Shown in pieces: positions 12,801 through 24,800 of a stretch of DNA of 64,000 bases. Positions within the stretch are counted from its first letter, which is position 1, and every line of letters begins with the position of its first letter. Origin of the DNA: Aristolochia californica (Eukaryota; Streptophyta; Magnoliopsida; Piperales; Aristolochiaceae); contig JARWKL010000012.1 in the NCBI GenBank assembly GCA_029961685.1, positions 14,803,227-14,867,226 on the forward strand, given 5' to 3'. The notes beneath the pieces are model-generated. The model saw only the letters and a program-made list of their open reading frames with translations, was not told the DNA's origin and searched no databases. A program made the translations under genes and the position numbers.

Positions 12801-15800
12801 GTTGTCTCTGAACACACGAAGCCCATTAAGAAGGCCATGTAACTCTGACGACGTAGAGTCTGAGATGCCTAACGGACCAGCAAAAGTGAAACACTGATTT
12901 CCAGATGAATCCGAAATCACACTCCCCAAAACCAGCGATCCCCGGATTGCCAAGAGAAGAACCATCAAAATTCAATTTTAAGTATCCAACCTCCGGGGGA
13001 GTCCACTCCTTCATTACTTGAACCTTGGTCCCAATATGCATCCTTGCCAAATTACTCCAGTTATCTCGAAAGGAGGTGCCTTTGAAAGAGCCAAAAGGCT
13101 TTTTAGTCAAAAGCCAGGTGGATATTTGCCTTGTCACTCATTTTTTTTTTTTCATTTGAATATTATTTGCCCTATCACTCTATCAGCTACTCTAGCCTCA
13201 AATTCACTTTTAGCATCGAACCGCCTTCTATTCCGTTCATTCCAAAGCCCCCATGGAACGAAACTAGCGCAAGCTGAGATTATCAATTTATCGAGACCAG
13301 GAAGGGGATAGCCAATGATCGACTTGCAAAAACCGATCAGATCAGTAGATATACAGAATTGCATCTCCAACTTGCATAGAATAGAGGTCCACACATTCTA
13401 TGAGAATTGACATAGAAGAAGAGTATGACTGGCGGATTCAGCTTCATTGTTGCAAAAAGGACAGTGGGTCTATAGATGGGTGACCTCTTCTTCGGAGCAC
13501 ATCAACAGTAAGAATTTTACTTTGGCAGGCACGCCACATGAAGAATTTTATCTTTGGAGGGGCACATAGATGCCAAACGAAGTAGATATCATGCTCACTT
13601 TGCGTCGGATCCCAACCATTGATGTATCTGTATGCCGATGAAATTGAGAATTTTCCGCTTTTGTCAGGCCACCAAATAAGTTGGCCTACATTGGAAGGCC
13701 TTATTCTGACATGATTCAAAGAGTCAAATAAACTGCTTGCTTCCATAGCCTCCGTGTCTGATAGACCCCTTCGGGGATGTAGGTTCATACCACCCCCCTC
13801 AAATACATCGGCTACTGAAAAAGCTATATTAGTCTTCTATTTATGTTCAATTGTTCTAGAACTTATCTTTTAGTATTTAACTTAGGGTGTAACTGAGACA
13901 AAAGTAGTTTAATTATAATGTACTTGTTTCCTCTATTACAAATAGAGGCTCATTGTACTCAAATTACAACAAGCTAGTGATGTAATAGAGGGGGTTTTGT
14001 AATCTAACCCAATCAACCCATAGAGATAATGTGATCCTTTTTTATTTATCACCTCTAGTAGTTTAGGTTCGTATTTTGCCTTTTTCTTCCTTTCTTGTCC
14101 CAATATCAGTTGTTTCCTTGGCGTTCGTACCTCCACGTTGAACTTTTCATATTGCAAATTATATACTGACGGAAAGATATTTGAGAGGATCGAACAGTAG
14201 CAGAAAGCTTCAATTTTTTAGGTGTTTTATGCCATCAAGAACAAGACTTTATTTGAAGAATTTACATGTCAAAAGAAAGACCTATAATTATATTTTCTAA
14301 CCCATCAAACCAATTCTTAATTTGATATTTTTAGAGGGAGATTAATATTGGAAGAGTCGATGGTCATGCTGGCCAAAGAAGAAAGAATACAGATTCGGCC
14401 AAAATGTAGAGTCCTAAATCTATCAGATTTTTTTTCTCAAAAGAAGTATGTATTATGAAGAAATATCATACTTTAATGAAATATATAGAACTCTAGTTTC
14501 AGAATGATCAATTTTCCATGTCAATCTGATCTATATGGAGGGAGATATTTTCATTGAAACCAGCAAAGTTCATGCAACAGAACGAAGCAAATCAAGTGGT
14601 TATAACATATCCAAGAACGAAGCTTTTTTTATCAAAATGGGTATCAAAGTAAAACTCTTTTAACCTCGTTTCTTGACCAATAAACCGTTTGTCATTCTAA
14701 GTTGCATTTTAAGAGATATCAATATCTAAAATACCAAAGGTTAGTTCTGGCAAAAATCTTTCCTCATTTTTTTCTCTCATATTATCTCTCCATGTATCGA
14801 CATGAACTAGGTTTCCTTTTCTCTTAGAATCCTAGTATTTTAGCCAAATTTCTCTTCTAATCAAAGATTTTTTGTTAGACTTAATCACTCCATGATGTGC
14901 ATGTTCAAGGTACACAATATCCCACTTCGATATTGTTTTCAAGTTTTGCATTTTTATTACTTGGTTGTGAATCTTCCGCATTGTCAACTACAAAAAATTG
15001 TAATCACCCCAAAAAATATATACTTGGTCAAATTTATTAAGTTATGCCGTTATGGTCTCCCCTAGTTTTTTTAAAAAAAAAATCACATTCTAGATTTGTT
15101 TGGAAGTATGAGTATTGCATAGTCGTCTCCTTCCGATTAGTGTTGTTTTCCTCTACCTAGAATTTTCAATTTATCATCTTGTATTTTCATTACTTCAAAA
15201 CAATACCTAGACCCACTACCTAAAAAGTATTAGGAGTGTGCCTAACATCCAGCTCAAGTCTTTTGTTTTTTACCCAAAAAGTGATTTGTATTTTACCATT
15301 AAAAAGTGAGTTGTTTTTATGTTGTACCCTAAAGTTGGGCCGTTTTTCGCCTTTAAATTTGAGTAGAGTATGTTTTAGACTATGACCATTTTGACTAGTG
15401 TATGGAGTTTTGTCGTACGACTAAGAGTGATTTTCTTCTCCCATATTGTGTTTTGTCCAACCTAGGTCTCTATATCCTTTTTTTGTCCCCCGTTTGAAGG
15501 GGAGAAGTAGAGGAAGTACAAAAAATGGTATTTTGTTCTACATGTTGTGGTAATTTTTTTGTGACCAAAAATATTAAAGAGAGTGGAAGAACAAAAGATG
15601 AAAATTTTACATCTATGAAAAAAAATTAGCCAATGAAGATTAAAGACCAAGAATCTTTTTCATTACAAGCTGAAATTATAAAATTCAAGTTGAGGGGGAG
15701 TGTTGGAGAGCAAGTATGGAAGAATCTTACATGACTCTCACAATAAGATGTCTCACTTAACCAAAATTAATATGGTGGAATCTTACAAGATTCTCACAAG

Positions 15801-18800
15801 AGGAGGTTTCACAAAATAATCTCAGTTAAAGGTATTTTAGTTATGTTAATCTTCTATTTATGTTTATTTGTTCAATTATTTTTGGACTTATCTTTTAGTG
15901 TTTAATTGGGAAAATAGTAGTTTAATTGTAATTAGATTCTACTTGTTTCCTCCATTATAAATAAACGTCATTGTACTAAAATTATAACAAGTCAGTGAAG
16001 TATTTCCCTCTTCCAAAAATTCAACAGTCTCTACTTTATGGATCCAACAATTTTGATAGTCATAGCAACAACTGACAAAGAAGTCATACAATGGCACAAC
16101 AGATTGGGTCATCCTTCCTTGTCAAGTTTGAAATTATTAGTCCCATTTTTAAAATATGTTTCTCAGTTATCTTGTGAGTTTTGTGAGCTTGGGAAGCATC
16201 ACCATGCGGTGTTTCAGCCCATGCAAAACAATACAACGTCTAATTCTCGTTGATTCATTCAGATGTGTGGGGACCAATTAACGTCCCCAAAATTTCATAG
16301 TTCAAGTATTTTGTATTTTTGCAGATGATCATACAAGGGTTACTTGGTTATATTTGATGCAAGATAGTTGAGAAATGATTAGAGGATAATTTGTTATCTA
16401 TCTTTAATTTTTTTTGTGCTATGGTTGGGACAGTTTCAAAGAAAAATTCAGATATTTATGTTTGATAATGCAAGAGAATATTTTTCTTCTCAGTTTTATA
16501 ATTTATGGCAACAAAAAGGTATTATACATCAATCTTCTGGTGTGTACACTCCACAACATAAGGGTGTCTCAAAAAAGAAGAACGAGCATCTTGTTGAAGT
16601 TACGCGGACACTTATGTTGTCCATGAATGTCCCTCAGTTCTATTGGTCATATGCAGTTCTCACTACTTGTATTTTAAATAAACCGCATGTCTTCTAGTAT
16701 ATTACATGAAAGTTCACTATTCTCCAAGTTATTTCATGATTCGCCTGCTTTCTCATTACCTCCTCAAGTATTTGGGTGTATTATGTTTGTTCATAATTCG
16801 GGTCCTCACCAAAACAAGTTTAACGCTAGGGCTACTAAGTGTATTGTCCTAGGATACTCAAAAAATCAAAAAGGTTATGTGCGTTATTCACCTAGTCTCA
16901 AAAAGACCTTTGTCTCTGCTGACTTAACATTTTTTTAATATCAACCATATTTTCCATCTAGTTTTCCTCCAAGTTTTACACCTTTTGTAAGGATACCTAG
17001 GCCAATTGTTACATTGGATAACCAAGTGAAAGAAAATGGGGAGTCATCTTCCACATTAGAGACTACTCTGTCTCCTGACCAACCACTCACCTATGGAGTC
17101 TCCTGATGCTTTTGATGTACACTCTCCTCCATCTTCTCATATAGTTTTTGGCCCACCATATGACACTAGACCAATTTCCCTTCGTATAGAACCTCGGATC
17201 ACCACTGCAAGACAACCATCCACATCGTGTCCCATTGCTAACTATGTTTCCACACACCGCAAACGTTGTATCATTCTTGGCTGCAGTGTCATCCTCCTCC
17301 ATTCCTGATATGTAAGATGAGGCATTACTTGATCCTAGATAAAAGGCTGGCATGGATGAGGAGATTCATGCCATGTATAACCACCATAGTTGGGATTTTA
17401 TTTCCCTTCCATCAACTAAAAGGGCAATGGGCTATAAATCACAAAAAGCAACACTCAATCTTATGGTATTGATTATGATGAGACCTTTTCTCTAATAGCC
17501 AAGATGAATTCCATAAGAGTTTTTGTTTCTTTAGCGGCCAATTCAAGTGGGTTATATATCAATTAGATGTTAAGAATGTGTTTCTCAATGGTAACCTATC
17601 AAAAGAGGTCTATATGTGCCAACCATCAAGTTGTGTGGTTGAGGGGGAGAAGGTGTGTCGCCTAAATAAGGCCATTTAGGAGTTGAAATAATTCCCTCAT
17701 GCTTGTTTCGACAAATTTACTACTGTGATTATTTGCCTAGGTTCACAAAATGCGAAAGTGATCACTCTATATTTACGAAAAACCTACAAAAGGTATGATT
17801 CTTATAGTTGTTTATGTTGACAATATTATTATTGTTATTGGGGCTGATACTGAGGGTATTCAACAAACAAAAAATGACTTAAATAAAGAATTTCAAACCA
17901 AAGACCTAAGACACCTCAAAATATTTCCTGGGTATAGAAGTTTTGCAATTCAATCATGGCATTATCTTGTCTCAGAAGAAGTATTTCTTCGATTTATTAA
18001 AAGAAACCAGAATGCTTGGATGTAAGCCCATTGATTTTGGACAGTTCCAAAGTTTGGTTGAAAAATTAATTTATCTTTTTTTTTTATAAAGATGTATTAA
18101 TAAAACGAGAGAAATTACAAAAGAAGAGGGAGCAAATCCCTTACAACCAGCAATTGTAGTGTAGCTCTCTGCTTGGCAAGCACATATGTTGCCGAATTTG
18201 TGGATCTCAGAATATGAGACCAAATATAAGATACAATTGAGGTAATTTCTAAAATCTCCCGAAAGGTATCCCAATGTCGCCACGTGGGAGGGGATGCACA
18301 CTTACATCATCCAATGACCACCTTTGAGTCCCCTTTGATATGAAGAGGACCGCTGCACTAGTCTCTGAAAACACGAAGACCAGAGAGGAGGCCATGAAGC
18401 TCTGCAGACGTAGAGTCGGATATGCCTAGAGGGCCGACATATGAGAAAAGCTGGTTACCGGAATGATCTGAAATAACCCCTCTGAAACCAGAAATCCTAG
18501 GATTACCAAGAAAAGAGTCATCAAAGTTTAACTTAAGGTAACCCGGTTCAGGAGGAGACCATTCCTGCAAAATCGGGACCTTTGTCCCAGAGTGCATCAT
18601 AGCCAGATTTCTCCAGTTTTCACGGATAGGGGTCATCAGTCAAGTACAAGACCCGATATATTTTATTTTGTGAGTGTCATCAATCAATTTATGCATCAAC
18701 CCCGACAATCTCATTGGATAACACTGGACAGAGTACTCAGGTATCTAAAGAAAAATCCAAGTCAAGGATTATTATATAAATGTCGTGGACATACTAATAT

Positions 18801-21800
18801 CGAGGGTTTTGCAAATGCAAATTGGGCTAGCTCTCCTGATGACAAAAAATCAACTTTCAGTTATTGTACAATTGTTGGAGGTAATTTAGTCACCTGGAGA
18901 AACAAAAAACAGAATATTGTAGCTAGGTCAAGTGCCGAAGCAGAATACAGGGTCATGGCTCATATAGTAAGAGAAATGTTATGGATAAAATACTTGATGT
19001 TAGAGCTCGGGTTTCAGACAACTAAGCCTATGCAACTCCATTGTGACAACCAAACAACCATTCACATTGCAACCAATCCAGTTTTTCATGAAAGAACCAA
19101 ACACATTAAAATTGACTATCATTTTGTTTGAGAAAATTTGTGAGCAGGTGTCTTATCCATGCAGTATGTTCCTTCCAAGAACAAATTAGTAGATATTTTA
19201 ACAAAAGTTATTTCTACAAGCTCCCTCTCAACTACATATACCAAGTTAGGGATATTTGATGTTTTTACACCAGCTCGAGGGGGAATGTTGAAGTAGTACG
19301 AGTGGCATCTATTGTAATTGAGTGAGTGAGTGAGTGAGTGAGTGAGTAGCATGAGTTGTAATTATGATAGATTTTATATTCCTTTTCTTTTTACTCGTAT
19401 ATTAGGGTTTCTACCTTAAAACTATTAGTATCAAGCTAAGAGGGAGGGCACAAATTCTCCATCTCCTTTCTTGCCTCACGTGCCAAGCCATCTCTCCTGA
19501 ACTCTCTTCTCTCCTTTCCTCCTTCCTCCTCCTTCCTCCTCCTTCCTCTAAACCCTAATTGTTCTAAGCATGAAACCCTACGATTTAACATTCTTCAGAA
19601 CAGTCTTATTAGTCAAGGAGATGCCTTCTCCTTTCACAAACCAGATTTTCTTTTTCTTTTTTGAAAACGATTCACACATCAGAACTTTTTTCCCTACTTT
19701 CATCTTTTCCCCATTCAGATATGAAGACATTTCATTACCAAATGCCAAGCAAAGATGTGAATGAGCCCTTTAGCTAGATAGCCACATGGCTGGTTACTAG
19801 CATGAAGTTTTGGTTCAAGTCCATGGGTTTGAGTGCACAGTCTGAGCATTCAAGACTCAAAACAAATTAATAAATAAAATAATACATTAAAACTATAGAA
19901 GCCAAATAGCAAATGCTGGAGAAGTCTAACAGAGAATTTTCTTCTCAATCACAAACAATCTGCTCTTATGATACCAGAAAAACTGTTAAAAGAAAAAAGA
20001 TAGCAGATAATTTTTTACGTACAACTACCAGCATCTTGCAAAAACAGATGAAAAATTAGACGAGAGCAAAAATCTTACACTGAAAGCAGAGCGCATCACT
20101 GCAAATTCAGCCTTGGTCACAGGAAGAAAAAGACGTTCACTTGTTTTCAAATTGTTATTGGTCACATCTGAAAAGAAAATAGGAATAAAAAATAAGATAT
20201 TAGTATTTCCTAATAACATGGTAATATCCCCTTTTTTGGAGAATGAGAGCGGTATATCTGTAAGTCCTAGATATGATCCAAATGAGAAAAGATACAGACA
20301 TCCAGTAGTATATTGATGTATTCATTCATTCATATCAGCATTCAGACTCCAATAAATGTATAAAACAAATTATCACAAAATGGCATATGCAACCCAGCTC
20401 CTGTAACCTCTTATGCAACCAAGGCACCAGAGCATCCTTCAAAAGATGGATCAGCCACCATAAGGAGATTATAGTGGCTTGGATAATTTACTCTCTGATG
20501 CAACCTATTTAGAACATCTGGTCAATACTTTTTTCAAAAACAATATGGTCAATAATTTTCCTTTTCAGAAATTTTGATAATTCAAAAATATTTTCAGACA
20601 CATTACAGATTTGCATCTCCAACACCACTAAGCATGGAAAAGATTTAAAAATTAAAAAAGACTGACACATAGACACCAGGCTGAATGAAGCAGATATCAC
20701 AAGCACACAGAGGAGAAGATTGAGGAAAGTATTGTGGTCTAGGATTAAATCGTATCATAATTTTATTTTATCTTCCAAAAAAATAATTTAAATTTACTTT
20801 GTAAAAGTAATTTGTTCCTGAACAAATCTTGATTGCAGTATGCTGGCTCATTGAACTCTTGCTTGGAGTAAGCTGGATTGCTACCTGTTGTTAGGAATTA
20901 GACACCCTAATTCCAAACTAACGAGACCAATAATAATAATCGCGGAAGAAAGGAAAAACAAATACAAGAACAAACAAAAAGATTTATACAAGTTCACCGC
21001 AAGGTTCACCTCGCTGCAGTAATCCACTATGAAGATGAAATAGTTTACAAGAGAAATCCCACACACTTACAGGTGTTTTTCTCTAACTCTCAGGCTGCAA
21101 CTTATGATGCTCCTCAGATGATTAAACCCTAATAATGGCGCCCCAAATATAAAGAGGAAACTAGGGCAACTAAGATACAAGAGTTAAATTCCCAAACTGC
21201 CCTTAATGAAACAGCAGTTAATATATCGTAGACCGGGCGGGGGCTTAGCCCCCACACCCCTGGGAGGGGGGCTTCCCATCCCCCTTCAAACCCCCACGGC
21301 AACCTTACCGCGAAGGTTGATCAGCGTACCGACTCAGCGTAGGGCGTTGATTAGGCTTCACAACTTAACACCTATGTCAACTCATTCTCCTCAATTTTTA
21401 TCGATAGTTGAGCCATGAGCATTTCAAAGAAACTAGGGGGAATCAACAAGGCAACCCTTCTCTCCCTTACTATTTAATTTAAATGGTGAAACCTCTATAC
21501 TCACTTTACCTTGTAGCAAAAGAAAATAGATGGCTGCTTCCGCTCATTAACAAAGCTGAGACAGATATCTCTCTACTTCAGTATGCCAATGACACGTGTT
21601 TCTGCAAGCTTCGGTCGACCAAGTGGTGAACCTTAAGGCATACCTTATATATAAAGACCCTCACCCAACAGAAAAGAAATTGGATAACATCAGCCAAGTA
21701 CAACCCCACTAATCACTCAGACTTTACTCCAAACCCTTCACTAGCCAAGTCATAACTTGGTTATCTTCTACCTCCCAGTCATCATTAGAGAGTGAGAGAG

Positions 21801-24800
21801 GTACTTCATTAAGGAACTTCAGCTTCCTTTTTGCCTTGAGGAACATTTTAACAGATCTAGACCAATTAATGTAATTCTGGCCATTCAGCTTATTAGCAGC
21901 TATTTGAATGGTGTGACCATAGAATCTGATGGAATGTGTAACAACTTCAATAGTGTCAGCCACTAATATCCCTCCAGGAATTACAATCCAACATTATCAA
22001 TAGTCACAAATATCACCAATTCCGTCAAATCCAACCCACTGTCCACCAAATCAAACACCACTTTATCACTCCAACCACTACAGTTTGCACAGTCACGTGC
22101 GGGCTACACTCCAGCGCACACCTAGGGTTCAATTACCTCAGCACATACTCAAGAAAACCAATTTTCATTAATCAATGCAGCCAAGATGATTTTCAACTCA
22201 CAAGCATGTTGACATAGGCACAATAGTAGTGACCCAAGCAAAAAACACCAACACCCAGAGAGGTATGCAGGTACAGCTCTAAGAAAAGACCTTTAAACAA
22301 CCATCTCGGGGCACAGAAACACGTAAAGCTCCCTAATTTGCAGCACATATCACTACCTTGAAGGTTTGGGCACAAAAAGAGAGGAAAAGATCCTAAATTT
22401 AGGCCGATCAGCAAAAAAGGTTGAAGCTTCCTTTCGAGAGAACTCGCAAACTTGAGAAGAAAGGATGAAGTTCTAATAAGACTTTTTCTCAAACAGATTC
22501 ACTGCTCTAATATCAGTAAACTGAGAGAAGGATTAAAGAGAGGAGGAAAGGAGAGAAGAGAGAAGAGGAGAGAAGAAGAGGGGAGAAAGAGTGCATTGTT
22601 AAGTTGTGGAGCCTAATCAACGCCCTATGGTGAGTCAGTACGCGGATCGACCTTCGCAGTAAGGTCGCCATGGGAATTTGAAGGGGGGCGGGAAGCCCCC
22701 CTCCCAGGGGTGTCGAGGCGGAGCCCTCACCCGGTCCACGATATATTAACTACTGTTTCATTAAGGGCAGTTTTGGAATTTCACTCTTGTAAAACGGTTG
22801 CCCTAATTTTTCTTTATAATTGGGGGGGGGGGGGGGGGGGGGGGGGGTACCGCTATTAAGGTTTCATCATCATCACAGAGGACCTTGAGTTGTAGCCTTG
22901 TAAGTGTGTGATCTCTCATGTAAACTATTTCATCTTCATAGTGGATTACTCCAGCGGCGGAAGACAGGACATAGTCTCACCTTGAGGCAAGTATATATAA
23001 ATCTTGTTGTTATTCTCGTGCTTGCCTTTTTTCCTTCTTTTGCGTTTATTATTATTGCTCTCGTTAGTTTGGAATTAGGGCATCTAATTCCTAACATGCA
23101 TCAATTCCAATCTTGTTAGGATGTCTAGTTAACCCTAACCTTCTTATTAAACAACTTAAGTAAATTAAAAAAGAAAGGACCATATTGCCCTTATGAAGGG
23201 GATCATTGATGGAACATTTTTTGTTGCTGCCTTTAGAAAAACCAGATGTCAACCTTCTCACAATCCTCATCCTAAGGCAATATCCATTTGGAAACTTCTT
23301 GATCCCCCCAAAGAGCATTTTCTTCAATTGGTGTGTGGCTAGAAACAAAATTCACAAAGTGGACAACCTTAAATAGGCAGGGACAGCGGTTGTTAACTCA
23401 TTACGTAGGCTTTGTGGGGGTATTGAGAAATCAGTTGATCACCTTCTAGTACCTTATTTTTATTCCTCTCAAATTTGGCATAGAATTCTACAGCTCTTTA
23501 GTCGATTTTTTTTATTTTTTTTTATTTTTATTTTTTTGAAATAGTGCTGAGTTATATTAATAGGCTCAAAAGAGCAAGATTACAAGGAGGGAGAACCGTC
23601 TCAAACAATGAGAGATTGCTGGGATGTTCGAAATTTAGTTAACCTCTAGAGACCTCTCTATCATGGACCCATGTTCCTGAATCAGCTAACTCCACAACAG
23701 ATAAATTGGCAAATGATGGATCTTCCCCCTCCCACCTTACAGTTTTCAATCCTCCCTAGGTTTGTTTTCTTTTTGCAATTGTTGTTGTATCCCCCACCAC
23801 ACACACACACCGCCCTGTGGGAGCTTTCTTCCCACTCTTTTTTCTTTTCTTTTAATAAATCATTTTTCCAAAAAAAAAAAGGCCCCATTGTCTACTTCTG
23901 GTTTTGCAGGAAATATTGTCTTTAAATTTTTAGTATTTAGTTGGGTAATTAAGTTGCAAGGGTAGAGTCATTTTTAATTATTAGCAAGGGGAACACATGA
24001 GGATATGTTACATTAATTACTATGAGTTAGTATAAGGGGGTGGTCCACCTACTTGTCGAACCCACCAAAGCTGTAGTAACTCAACTGAGAGGGAGAGAAG
24101 AGTTGAAAACCCATCTGCTTCTTTTATTTCCTTACATGTATTTAGTTGGGTAGTTAAGTTTTTATTTTTTTGAAAATAGTGAGAAATGCACTAAAAAGAA
24201 GAGAAGAATATAAAAAAGGGTAGACAAACTAGCTAAAAACCAAATTCCCTGTCACGCCAAACCACTATTAATCCAACTGAGGCATGGGCTTAAACTTGGA
24301 AATTTCTTATAGGCTTACCCCCTATCTTGTTGCTTCTTCATCAACCTGATAGTAGTTTATTTCAATATCGTGCAGCAGGATAGGCACTACATAATCGGAG
24401 ATTAGAGATACAGCTTTCAAAGATGGTGAAAAGATGTCAACCTCTACTGTAACAAGAACAGAGATTACACCTTAAAACCAAATCATTCATGCAAGCATGC
24501 TGCAAACTAGTATATCACACAAAATAATTTAGATAACCACATAGAAGGCTTACTCAGACTAAAGAAATAGCCACCACCATCATTAGTCGGTGAAACTGAA
24601 AAACTTTTTCTTACTTGACCTGCAAGACTGCAATATTCAGCAGCCATAAATTAACATGTATAAAAAAATATAGATAAATAAAAACATATCCAAAAAGGGT
24701 GAAAGGGTGAAATTTTATTATCAAGAAAGGCTGAAGCATTTATTTACAAGGAATAGCAAGATGTGCCCATAAATAGATTGTACAAGAAAGTCCAGCTACC

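Larger units (their letters stand above)
12380..14003 (+). repeat. 5' LTR of family A copy 1, split by a LINE
   Basis: Parts 12380-12520 and 13839-about 14003 together match the 3' LTR at 15701-16026 (TTACATGGCTCTCACAA, ATTTATGTTCAATTG, AAATAGAGGCTCATTG). The LTR end and primer-binding site are eroded near 14003. Confidence 0.85.
12380..16026 (+). mobile_element. Non-autonomous LTR element, copy 1 (family A)
   Basis: The 5' LTR starts TGTAGAAGAGC and the 3' LTR is 15701-16026. The target pentamers are GTCTT at 12375-12379 and GTCTC at 16027-16031, and the copia frame reads straight across the joint (ERG..YFMDP), which confirms both ends. Without the nested LINE it is about 2.3 kb. The interior has no protein homology. 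Relatives lie at 43481, 47691 and 56202. Confidence 0.92.
7844..19590 (+). mobile_element. Copia element in WHY2 intron 7, antisense, nested
   Basis: The 5' LTR (7844-8123), primer-binding site, gag, protease, integrase, RT, RNase H, polypurine tract and 3' LTR (19286-19590) are all present in copia order. Removing the nested LINEs (9863-11966, 18075-18640) and the LTR element (12380-16026) leaves about 5.4 kb, a normal copia length. The flanking pentamers ATCCT and TTCTT match at only 3 of 5 positions, so the target duplication is decayed or not visible. It is transcriptionally opposed to WHY2. Confidence 0.92.

Noticed and set aside
19773..19850. Possible tRNA or SINE (GGTTCAAGTCC)
   Set aside because: No credible A box, cloverleaf or repeat copy.
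20889..23096. The inverted LTR pair as one DNA transposon with long terminal inverted repeats
   Set aside because: Each arm has its own 5-bp target duplication and TG...CA ends, and further single copies occur at 28359 and 42349.
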